Notes under the pieces: generated by a model
Databases searched by the model: none
Told to the model about the DNA's origin: nothing
The model's input: only the letters and a program-made list of their open reading frames with translations
Translations under genes and position numbers: made by a program
In this document: positions 1 to 10,579 of the stretch, in pieces
Layout of the letters: every line of letters begins with the position of its first letter
Position numbering within the stretch: the stretch's first letter is position 1
NCBI GenBank assembly: GCA_001630475.1
Contig: KV419408.1
Coordinates: forward strand, 248,001 to 312,000
Origin: Sistotremastrum niveocremeum HHB9708
Lineage: Eukaryota; Basidiomycota; Agaricomycetes; Sistotremastrales; Sistotremastraceae
Length of the DNA stretch: 64,000 nucleotides
Direction of reading: 5' to 3'

Positions 1-306
1 ATCTCTTCCGCCGACAAACTCCTCCATTCCTTTCCCCAGTTCCTCTGCGAGAGCAAGCAACACTTCATCATCTTCGTCATCCACGTTTTCTCTGAGAAAG
101 GGAATGAGCTCGTCTCTTGCACGTTCTGGGCCGAGAGCTAGAGCTATCGTCGAGATGCGATGTATAGCATTTAATCGTAGCTGTATCGAGACTGTTAACA
201 CCCTGTTCGAGTGGTTAGATAGGACGCTGCTCACCTGAACGTCCTCGCTTTTCAACTCGTCGATGAGGATCGCAATGGGTGTCAATTCGTCACCTAATGG
301 ATCCAT
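1..306 (-). CDS. TPD3: PP2A scaffold subunit A (PR65), 5' end only
   Basis: Constant HEAT-repeat scaffold of protein phosphatase 2A, which holds the catalytic C subunit and a B regulatory subunit. Exon 1 is 306-235, a GT-AG intron is 234-181, and exon 2 runs from 180 off the left edge. The 84 visible codons start [20 protein letters not shown] and continue through [20 protein letters not shown] and [15 protein letters not shown]. This is the first HEAT repeat region of PR65/TPD3, with the family's IAxLIDEL and STIALALG signatures. The intron falls exactly between VQ and LRLN, as the family alignment requires. About 85% of the protein lies outside the window. The spacer to the next gene (231 bp) shows nothing recognisable. 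Confidence 0.9.
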   Translation of the reverse strand, partial: MDPLGDELTPIAILIDELKSEDVQVSSVLSNHSNRVLTVSIQLRLNAIHRISTIALALGPERARDELIPFLRENVDDEDDEVLLALAEELGKGMEEFVGGRD

Positions 307-537
307 TGTGAGAATGATACGTTGAAGTCAACAGTTGTTGTAGTTTGAACAGAGCAGAAGTTGGTGGCTCGCGTGGGGTGAGGGTCAGATCGCGTTTGGT
401 TCTGGGTTTGAACTGCACTCCGATGACCTTGTCAATCTGAATGAAAACACATCTCGTCTTGAGCTTCGACTATGATACAATTCCATGCCAAAATATGTGC
501 TAAAGTATAGAATACATGTAAATATGCGCGTCTCTGA

Positions 538-2897
538 TCATGCATCGTGGCCTCTCAATTCCACGAAAGCTGTGCCCATGAACAAGATCCAGGTGCATGC
601 CACTAGACCTGCACATAACCATACCGCAATCTTGGCCCGTTTCTTCTCCGCGGACCCTTTTGCCAGGCCAGGATGATTTCGGTGGCGTCGAGAGGGATTG
701 CGTGACGGCGACAACAGGTATGGCGCTCTCAGTACTTTGGAACTATTCGCAAGTAGTGGACGAGCGCGATGAGGCTGACTGCCACCATCGGATCGTGTCG
801 GCCCCCGAACGTCACAGTCGTCGTCGAAATAGGCACTTTCGTTGTCGTCCACTTGATCTGAGAGCGGTGAGGCCTCATCCGTCTCTCGACGCAGCTCTCG
901 GGGGCCTTCCACTGGTTTTGTGTCTGCGCTTCGGTCCTCCGCATCCTCCATGCTAGTACGGTCGAAGTCAACCTCGTCTATACTTGCACTCGGAACCGGC
1001 TGATATTCAGCTATCGACACCCGCCTTTGAGCAGCGCGTCGCTTAACGAAGTCTAGACGCCACAATAACAGAGTCCCAGCGCTTTGAAGTCCGTTAACCG
1101 ATAAGAAACAATTCAGAACAAGTTGTATAGCATCCTGGTTTGGCTGTCTGCCTTGTGCTGGTGTCTGTTTTCTCCACGACGCACGGTCCAACGCTAAGCC
1201 CGCCAACGTTTGAGAGATGGTAGAGCCTGATTGCTCGATCTAAGTTACTATCAGTAAACTATGAGACATGAACGATGCCACGGAAACTGACACTCTTATG
1301 CGCTCCAAGGGCTGTTGAGACATATTTCAGAGGAACTAGCCGGGGAACGATCAGGACAAGGAGCACTACATTTCGGGTCAAGTCATACACCTCGGACAGA
1401 TCGCCTGTACTCACGAGTGGAAAATCCATGACCGAGACCAAATGAAATCATTGCCGGCAATGGAGTTACAGTAAGCGAGGGAGGGGCCGACAGCCATAGG
1501 TAACACAAAAGCGTCAAAACTGAGGAAGCGACAAAAAGCCAGTGGACGACCAATCCATCCTTTACACGATCCGTGATGTATCCACACTGAAGGTGATGTT
1601 AGTCTCTGCCACAAAAGCCAGACAACATCGTACCAGCGGATAGAGAAATATGCTGCCTGCTAACAGCAAAGATGCCTGTTGTCCGGCTTGAAGCTCTGTC
1701 AGAGAATATCTGTTTTCAATGATATTCCTGGACAGAGTAGGTAGGTATAATGCCACATAGGGTATACAAGAAGCTCACGCAGATAAATGAGTGAAAGGGG
1801 ACCATATCATTCCGCATAGGACATTTATGGCAATATATCTAAAAAGTATGATCAGAGATAGAGGGCAGACAGAAGGGAGGAATTCTACGCACGCCCAAAA
1901 AGTGTCACCCAGTTTCGACATGTCTTTGAGTCGCACTCGCTTTTTCTCTGCCACGATCTGCAGAGCTTCGGCCTCAGAAAACCGCTCTGCAGTCACATTC
2001 CGTCTGGCTTCACGATCAAGTTCTGCGGCCTCTAATTCAATGCCTGAACCTCTGGCAAGCCAGCTAGAACTGCTGAGATACACCAGATTGATCGCGAATG
2101 ATACTCCGGTGAGAAAGGTGGATACAACGAATGGCGCATGTGGACCGAAATGCGAGGATAACGGATATGATGTGCTGGCTGAAATGAATGAGGCACCCTT
2201 CCCAGCGACCAAGCCCATAGCTAGGCTCACTCCCAATCCGTGCGATTTGAAGAAGCGCACGATGATAGTTTCCTGGACTACAGCCAAGGGGCTGACGCCT
2301 AGCCCAAATATAAACATTCCGACGGCCATTCCTTTTACACTTCCAGCAAGATCACCCAATAGCAGAATGACTTGGCCAGAGAATATCAATGATGTAGCAA
2401 GAATCGAGCTCCAAGCCGTGCCCAGACGGCTTGCTAGAAGTCCCCCAACTAGCGGAGTCCAGGTAGAGTTGAGGCTGTAGGCAGCTATTAGGAGACTGAA
2501 CTCTGAATTTGAAGTGCCCATCTCTTTCGCAAGCCGTGATTTTATGGGCCCCAGGATGTATGATGCACTACAGCGAGATCATCGACTGTCTGAAGGGAAT
2601 GCCTGAACTTGGGACTGACTAATGGCTTCCAATGCTGAGAGAACAAGCACATAGCAACGCCAAAGCTCGTATCAGGAATGCTCTCCACGAGAATGAGTAG
2701 GCAGAGTCGAACATCTGAGCATGCTTGTTGTTGCGCGATCCATTATCGGAAGGTGCTCTTAGCATGTCGCCACGTGGGTCCTCGTCGTCACTGTCAGCTT
2801 CGTCGTCGAGCTGAGGGGCGCCAGGCTCAATGGTATCTGTGATCGGCGACATGAAACGATGATCATTGCGTTTGTGCGAGTGATCGATTAATTCCAT
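538..2897 (-). CDS. MFS transporter, MFSD1-like
   Basis: Predicted multi-pass transporter of the major facilitator superfamily, 684 aa in seven exons (2897-2620, 2567-1893, 1838-1779, 1727-1634, 1586-1415, 1365-1292, 1239-538). An acidic cytoplasmic N-terminus (about residues 20-45) precedes the first helix (RALALLCACSLSIGSHYA). The core shows MFSD1-type stretches: YILGPIKSRL, FTHLSANIIENRY, LVPLKYVSTALGAHKS and GSTISQTLAGLALD. A polar tail of about 140 residues is followed by one more hydrophobic segment near the C-terminus. Vertebrate MFSD1 is a lysosomal membrane transporter. Substrate and membrane here are inferred only from the family; vacuole or lysosome is plausible. The start codon lies 6 bp from the edge of a MITE-like element, so the promoter or 5'UTR probably includes that element. 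Confidence 0.85.
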
Positions 2898-2903
2898 GGA
2901 GTA

Positions 2904-3494
2904 TACTGTGGAAGTCGCGTCTATGAATCAAGAAAACTGATTTGACGGTTGATTACCTTAATTTTGCTCCGTTTTTAATAAAAACAAGACCATCGCAAAG
3001 CTGAGACACTCAAGTATATGGATAGATACTTCTCTTGAGTGTAGAGAGAGTTAGAGCAAGAAGAAAGCCAGTTTGGCGCGAAGGGTTGAAAAGTCGCGTC
3101 GTCGACTCTATGAATCAAACGTGGGAACATGCCTCGTTTACCCTCAAGAAGTGCAAAATTTGTTTCACAAAAAATCAGGCAGCCATTCTGATCCATTATC
3201 TCCTTGCCTATCAAAAATTGGGACCAATTGTTTAGCGTGATGTGACGGGAGCATATGGGTGACGTTTATTCGGACGACGCGGCACACCGGAAATGGCGCG
3301 GATTCGTGGTTTTTTCGGTCTCATCCAACATTGTACTCAATCAAGTCATCGGACTCTCTTGAATTTTGGTAGGCATGTACAGTACACATATATCGATGCG
3401 CTGAAGAAAAAACTAGGAAAAATCGGACCATCTGAGTGAAAGAGGCCCTTGATTCATAGAGCCGACGTGATTCATAGGGCCGACTTCCACAGTA
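2904..3494. mobile_element. MITE-like element with 27-bp terminal inverted repeats and TA target sites
   Basis: Positions 2904-2930 and the reverse complement of 3468-3494 agree at 24 of 27 bases, including a perfect 14-base outer block (TACTGTGGAAGTCG). The outermost two bases are TA on both sides, fitting a TA target duplication of Tc1/mariner-type elements. A subterminal motif ending CTCTATGAATCAA occurs again at about 3098-3117 and, inverted, at 3449-3467. The 591-bp body has no coding potential, so it would be a non-autonomous element. The rest of the 812-bp spacer (3495-3709) is the 3' flank of the Ras-GEF gene and shows nothing recognisable. Superfamily assignment is inferred from the TA ends only. 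Confidence 0.65.
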
Positions 3495-3709
3495 GAGCTG
3501 ACGGAATCCGAAGCGCCCGTGTTAATGACGGCGAACTGGACGAGACAGTGGCCGTGCGAAGGAAGAGTAAATATGATATTAATATACGAATATAATACAG
3601 CGCCAGACATCAGACGAGGATACAAAGACAGACGACAATGCTGGAAGAGCAAAGGATGCAAACAAGAAAGATAACAGCAATTCGGCTAGTAAATGCAACA
3701 ACAACAAAA

Positions 3710-6700
3710 TCAACGGAGCAGATTGTGTGCCAAACGCTTCAATCTCGAGGAAGGATCAGCAATGCTAGCATTCATAGAATCATGATGTAAATGATCCGGA
3801 ACTGGATCCATGCGTTGCGTTTGCAGCTGTCGAGAGAATGAGTTACGAAGACAATTTTGAAGATAGTACATTACATTGTCGTCCATGGAAGGCGCGGCGT
3901 CGATGAGGTCTGATATTGATGGTCGATGTAAGAAATTAAATCGCTGGTTTGCACGGCATCTCATCTGATAATCAGTTAACTCCGAGATCGTTTTCCCAAG
4001 TGTGATGTATTTTCCCCAGTGAATCTTCAGAGGATCATCGGGATGGACGTCGATGTTTCTGTCGAAGATACGGATGATATCATATGTGTGGACCTCACTG
4101 CACGTAAGTCAGTGATGCGGACACCCACACGATCGACCATCGAACGCACGCATCAGGTATGAGAGCTCCGGTGGAAGCCCCAAGCGCCATTCTGTATGAC
4201 TTATGGGCCTGTTGGGAGCTGAACATCACTTCAGCACTCTTCAACTGTTTGAACGCATCTCTATTCGCTTCTTCGAGGGCCTCCAGTATCCTATCTTCTT
4301 CGGTGACTGCATTGAGGATCCCGACGACGATCGCCCGTGAGCCCGAAAAATTGTTATATGAACGGAGATGATTCACGACCTCCATGTATTTGATTATTTG
4401 TCGCACTCGCTGTTTGATTGAGTCGTGGCACAAAATCGTCGAGGTAGACCTAACAGAGAATGATTGATCACGAGTAAGCATGAATATAACATAGACATCT
4501 GGAACGAAGGCGCTCACCATGCACAGAGACGATTATAGAACGAGGATAGCTCCAACACAGGATCATATCTCTTGATGGCCCCCCCTTTGATCAAGCTGTG
4601 GCGGATCCATTCCCTTGGCTGTGAGGGTCGTCAGAGCGACGCGGGAGATCGGGGACCAAATATCTACCTCAATAGACAAGAAAGCCACGGCCATCACCCT
4701 CGTAATTTCCTCCGCGATATCCTCGCTAGGATAACATGCAGCAGCGGAAGCGCTGTCACGGAGCTTCCGCAATACACTTTTATTATCCAAACTGCCGTTT
4801 AGCTGTCTTACTATGCTGTCCTGAGCAAGGGTAGAGACGTTGCGACTGTTCTGGCTATCCTGCGACGAAAGAGACTGTGCTGCACGTGTGGCTTCTCGAG
4901 AATCGACGACTGGCTTCGTTGATATTTTTTTGTGAGAAACAACACCCTTCGAAGCATGAGCGGACCTGGGGCCATTGTCGTCTTCTGAACCATCTTCAAA
5001 TCTATAGGAGCTAGCGTCGTCGTCTGCGCTTTCAATTGGGATTGCCCATGCAGCATCTTTGTCGATAAGTTGGGGAAGAAGCTCTACAAAATGGAGCATA
5101 TCGGATCCGTAGTGCATTAGTGTTGGGGAGGACAGAATGAGCCTCATCACTGCACTTAGTGCTCCTTGAGTGCTGGATGCAGCGAAATCACCTGGATAGT
5201 CTTCAGTCCAGCTTAGTAGGGTGCTACAGATCCTGTATCACTATGAGCATGAACCAGGCTGTGAATATATATCTCAAACTTGCTTCAGTTTAGCAGTCTC
5301 CACGTAAAGACTTTGACAGATCTGAGAATCAAGTTGACGCAGCCTTCGTTGAAATCCCAGAAGAATAGTCCGAGGAGTAGCAAAACATCTATAACAAAGA
5401 ACAAAGCTTTTGACGAAGAGTGCATCTGCAGGCCCTCCATCATCATAGGCAACGTGCTAGCCAAATTCAACGTACCGTCACCGTTGACCACATGTACAAA
5501 GAATTTTTCCAGAAGTTCCTCGATTGTGAAATACGAGACTGTAGTACTAGGACAGATGTGAATGTGTTTGGGCATATGGTCATGGGGCTTACAATGTTTT
5601 TCGAGGTTCTGGATCAGTCGGGTGATCAGGAATGGAGGATTCAGAATTACCCCGCTTCTCTGAGGACTGAGGATGTGGGGACTCCTTTGAACCAAAATCG
5701 AGAGGTTGTGTCTGGTTGACTTCCGCTACAGACTCCTGAGCCCCTGCGAGAGGTGGGAGCGAATCTTGAGTGACCATTCCACTTGAAATGGACAATTCAG
5801 TTTGATGTGTAGGGTCCTGTACTGGAACATTCGGAGAAGCCTGCTGGTTAATCAAGACGGGAAGTAGTGCTAAGGGTCTGATGGGCGTGTTGTCAGACGA
5901 TGAAAACGATTCGGCTACATCCGTGTCGCCTTTCTTGGATGGAGATGTCCCCTGCACATTAGAGGATATCTCCCATGGTGCAGGCAGTCCTATGATGGTT
6001 GGTGATGCTGGATTAATTTGTGAACGATTGGATTCTGTCAGCATCAACTTGATTAGGTAAGTGAGACAACATTCCAGTGGAAAGACAAAGACCTTGTCTA
6101 GCACGCTTCATGGAACTGAACAGGAAGGAGATAGATGTTCGCATTTTTTCACGGCCAATTTTGTTGGCCACGGTAACTTCGACAATACCAACGTTGTATT
6201 CCACTATCCGAGCTTGCGCCTCGTCTGGCAGAATGCGAGCTTCGAGGTCAGTCTTGCAGGCAATGACCATGATTGGGAGCGCAGTGTCCAATCCACCTGC
6301 GAGAAAAGTCAGTGGCAGCTCATGTACATCAGTATATCTTACGGAGGAAAGTAGGTATGAACTTGAATGATTTTCTATCGCTGACATCATAGCACAAAAT
6401 CAAGGCGTCCAGCCTTGGGAGCTCTTCCGGCCAGCTTGACCACCCCATGGCCTGCAACGATCTGCCATCTATTTCCAAGATATCAATCGCTTCGCCATTT
6501 AGTTCGGATAGGTTTCCTGTGGTGCCTGCATTTCGCTTTTCGTCTATCTATGAATCAGATTAATGACAATGCGGGTCGAGGGAAGTGCTGACATTGAAAT
6601 ACAGTCACTATACCGTCCCGAGACAAGGCAACCGAGCAGCGCTCAGGTTCTGAGACCTTCCTCAGTTTGAAGGACTTTATAATGAGAGTAGTTTTGCCAC

Positions 6701-7582
6701 ATCCAGTGTTACCAACAACAGCGACCGTGGCAGCGCCAAATGAACCCTACATTTGTGAGGATGATTGTGTGGACGTCAATGAGACGATGCACTGACCAAC
6801 GTAGACGTAGAGCCATTCTTGACATGCCCACTTACGCCCGGTTCAGTACGAAGGGCAGAGTCCACGCTGCCGCTCCTAGTGCGAGTGGTTGGTCTGCTGA
6901 TTGTGTTCGCTTGGGAAGACTCTGCCGCAGAAGTCTGAGAGACAGGCTCGGGTACCTGCGTGGGTGTCCCTCGAGGTTGAGGCAGAATACGTGACGAAAT
7001 GGTGGGGAGTTTTTGACTCGTCGATCGAGAAGGGAGAAGAAGCTGACCAGGCTGCACGGGAGTTAGAGAGGAAGTAATAAGGCCCATAGAATAGGTGGAA
7101 GTTGCGAAATTGTGGCTTGACGGCTTGAAATGATCATGAATGGTGACGGCTTCACGTTGAGTCAGTGTCGGCGGGGTAGGGAGGCTGTCACCCCTAGTTC
7201 GGCTTGTGGACAAAGGAAACCGCGAGGAGCTGGTGGGTCCTCTAGAACTGTGTGCACTTTGCGGTAGGGCTTGCTCCGATGCGAGGTTTCGTCCCTCAGC
7301 GTTGGCATGCAAGTCATGAGCAGTTGACTCAGTGGCTTTGAAAACGGAATCAGTCGAATGAGACCGTCGGACGGGTGGCATGACAGAAAGCGTGGCTTCA
7401 GTGGATGGGGATTGAAGAGGTGTTGCATTGTTTGCGGTGATGAAAGACTCTTGAGAGAGCTGCGATGCAGCAGAAGTGATCTGAGATGCAGCCTTTGAAG
7501 AGTCAAATGCATCGCCAAACGATAGAGGAGGCAAAGTCAAAAGTGCCTCTCGCGGAGACTGGCTACGACTCGATGCCGCCAT
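3710..7582 (-). CDS. Ras guanine-nucleotide exchange factor with N-terminal Ras-like GTPase domain
   Basis: Predicted 1117-aa exchange factor for Ras-type GTPases, eleven exons (7582-6797, 6746-6593, 6543-6343, 6296-6093, 6034-5593, 5546-5476, 5425-5284, 5232-4668, 4618-4518, 4449-4150, 4097-3710). Residues 1-262 are Ser/Thr-rich and low in complexity. A Ras-like P-loop domain follows (about 265-445): Walker A GNTGCGKTT near 274-282, DILEIDG in place of DTAGQ, and ACKTDL as the NKxD equivalent. A second linker leads to the REM domain (about 598-760; TIEELLEKFFVHVVNGDD, TPRTILLGFQRRLRQLD). The CDC25 catalytic domain is about 840-1060 (SEDIAEEITRVM, PREWIRH, RQIIKYMEVVNHLRSYNNF, AIVVGIL). The intron 5283-5233 must begin GC to keep frame (CTGAA|gcaagt, giving KLKICSTLL). 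Loss of the Gln61 equivalent suggests weak or no GTP hydrolysis by the N-terminal domain; that is inference. Confidence 0.85.
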
Positions 7583-7830
7583 TGGGTTCGAACGCGAATT
7601 CGCACTGCCAAGCTTCCTCTAGTACCAGAGAGCGAGCCAAGTAGGTATTTAACGCCCGACCCTAAATGTCAGCTGGAGGCGACAGCGATGAATATATCTT
7701 GGAATATCCAGCGTAACCTTGGATTCAATTTGGATGTTTGATCGACTCTTTGGACTTCCAGACCTCGTTCACACTCCGCCTCGCATTTGCCGACACCCGC
7801 TCACTTTTCCCTAACACTATACAGACAGCC

Positions 7831-10428
7831 ATGGCCGACGATTTTGTCATGACCGTTGATTCTGACGCAGAAGACGATAAATTCCGTGATGACGACGAGG
7901 ATGCTTTCAAACTAAACCCGGATATAGAATTTGACCTGGCGCAAGACTTTGCTTTCGGCTCCGAACCCACTCCTCAGGACTTGGTGGTGACCAGTTCGAA
8001 ACCTGTAAAGTTGCTTCGCCTTGCCTCTTGAATTGTGCTTACTGTATGTAGGCGCCGATATCAGTCGAGGATATCATTGCCAGACGGAAACTGACTGCAC
8101 TCACAACGAATTCGAAAAAGCGAAAAAGAGAGTCAGTCGCTGAAGAACCTGCATCCGAGGAGGAGGCCGACGATTGGCAAGAAGATGAGGAGTCTCTCTC
8201 TCGTGCAGATGAACTTGATGGCAGCGAATCTGATGCGTCAAGTAACGATGAGGACGAGGATGGGGAGTCAGCTGAGGAATCTGAGGGCTCTGAAAACGAC
8301 AGCGATAGCGAAGGCAGTCAGTCAGACACCCAAATGGAGAAAGCCAGGAAGGCCGCTTTCTTCGACGATTCTCTCGAGGCATCCGAAACCCATTCTTCGT
8401 TTCTTACCATGAATCTATCCCGTCCTCTTCTGAAATCCATTGCCGCTCTGGCATTCACCAAGCCCACTCCCATCCAAGCGGCTACAATACCCATGGCTCT
8501 ACTGGGGAAAGATGTCGTTGGAGGGGCTGTGACTGGTTCAGGAAAGACTGCTGCTTTCCTCATCCCTATTCTCGAGCGCCTTTTGTATCGAGACAAATCA
8601 AAGAAAGGGACAGCGACTCGCTGTCTTGTCTTGGTACCAACCCGCGAGCTGGCTCTCCAATGTTATGAGGTCGGGACCAAGCTTGGCTCTAATACTGATA
8701 TCCGTTTCTGTGTCATTGTTGGTACGTTCTCTCCTCGCCCTATACGTTCCCAGGCCAACTATTTATGCAGGCGGTCTCTCTCTCAAGTCCCAAGAGATGG
8801 CTCTTCGCACCTGTCCAGAAGTTGTCATTGCCACGCCTGGTCGCCTCATTGACCATCTTCGCAATTCTCCGAGCTTCAATCTTGACGCGTTGGATATTCT
8901 TGTGCTGGACGAAGCTGATCGTATGCTAGAGGACGGATTTGCGGACGAACTCCGGGAGATTGTATCTGCATGCCCTGTCTCACGGCAAACAATGCTCTTC
9001 TCAGCTACAATGACCGATTCTGTTGACGACCTCGTGAAGATGTCTCTCAAGAGGCCCGTGAGATTGTTTGTTGACCCGAAACGAAGTATGGCCAAAGGGC
9101 TCGTCCAAGAGTTTGTCAGAGTCAGAGCAGGTAGAGAGGCTGAACGATCTGCTTTGTTGCTTGCTCTTTGTCAGAGGTCCTTCAAGCATCGAGTGATTGT
9201 CTTTCTCCGGAGTAAGAAGCTGGCACATCAGTTACGAACCGTCTTTGGGATATTGGGTCTAAAGTGTGAAGAGTTGCATGGAGACCTATCTCAGGAACAG
9301 GTGGGAGTCAGTCATCTCTCCGTCGATGGCTACTTATTCTCGTGAATAACAGCGTCTCGAAGCTCTGCGAGCCTTCAAAGAAGGCCGCGTTGATTACCTG
9401 ATGGCGACGGACCTCGCGTCTCGTGGACTGGACATCAAAGGAATCGAGACGGTTATCAATTATGACATGCCTAGCCAACTCGCTCAGTATCTCCACCGTG
9501 TAGGTCGTACAGCTCGAGCTGGGAAGAAAGGCCGGTCAGTCCCTCAACTTCATATTGGAGGACCATCGCTTATGGGCTTGACAGGTCTGTAACGTTGGTG
9601 GGTGAAGCAGATAGGAAAATGCTGAAGGCCGCCATCAAACACAGCTCTGGAGAAGACACTGTTCGTCATCGAGTCGTCCCTCCTGAAAGCATTTTGCTTT
9701 GCTCGAAGAAACTTGATAACATCAAGTCCGAGATTGAAGCTGTTCTAGCAGAGGAGAAAGAAGAGAAAGGGTTGCGAAAGGCTGAGATGGAACTTAAAAA
9801 AGGGCAGAATATGCTTGAACACGAGAAGGAGATCTTCTCGCGTCCAGCTCGGACGTGGTTCCAGAGCGCCAAGGAGAAAGAAGCCGCAGCGTGTAAGTTG
9901 ACATACTTGCTCCCCCTCAGCGGGATGACTGATCATGATGCATAGCCAAGAGCAAGGACAAATATGCAGCTAACTTCGGTGGTCTGCCCAAAACTGAAGA
10001 TACCTCTTCGAAGGTTTGTATTTCTTTCAGTTGTTGCATGCCTTTCTCTTACATATCTCATTTAGCCCAAACGCGACAAATTCTCGGGCTTGTCTCGTAA
10101 AGCTAAGCGGCGAAAGCTAGCAGCGGAAGAAGATGCTGAGATGGGAGATTCAAAGGCAGTTAGCGCATCAATCCGGGAAGCTAAGAGGTCTTCACGGCCC
10201 AAAAAGATTGGAGAAGCCCAGGCTCCTGCATCTCGATCAGCACTCAAGGCGGGTAAGAAAAAGAAGTCGACAAAAGTCCCTGGTGGACGAAAAGGATCGT
10301 CCTTTGAGAAAGACCTGGGCAATCGTGGTGCCGCAAAAGAGGGAGTCCGAGCGAAACAAGGCGATGTTGTTGGGGGGATGTCTAAAAAGAGGAAAGGTGC
10401 AAAGCCAGGGCAGAAACATAAGAGATAA
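7831..10428 (+). CDS. DRS1: DEAD-box ATP-dependent RNA helicase DRS1 (DDX27 family)
   Basis: Nucleolar helicase of 60S subunit biogenesis, 764 aa in seven exons (7831-8004, 8052-8721, 8771-9300, 9353-9534, 9585-9892, 9946-10013, 10066-10428). The start [16 protein letters not shown] matches the family opening, so this ATG is preferred to upstream alternatives. An acidic region covers about residues 60-160. The helicase core follows in order: Q motif ([13 protein letters not shown]), motif I ([11 protein letters not shown]), Ia (VPTRELALQ), Ib (TPGRLIDHL), motif II (VLDEADRML), III (SATMTD), IV (VIVFLRSK), V ([11 protein letters not shown]) and VI ([10 protein letters not shown]). The C-terminus is a Lys/Arg-rich tail ending KPGQKHKR, typical of nucleolar helicases. 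All catalytic motifs are intact. It shares a 248-bp upstream spacer with the divergent Ras-GEF gene. Confidence 0.95.
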
Positions 10429-10579
10429 TGGCCTTGTAGTAGCTCTTGTAGTCTGTGATTGAGTACCATACATAATCTCCTGCATAGTAGTGGTGGCACA
10501 ATATTACTGGTCCAAAGTGCACTCGACGCGACCTATAACGCCGTTACGATCGGTACCGCAACTTGTGTCAGTGGCACAA

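Noticed and set aside
6541-6560. CTATGAATCA match to the MITE motif inside a Ras-GEF intron
   Set aside because: A single 10-base match without inverted ends or target duplication is expected by chance.
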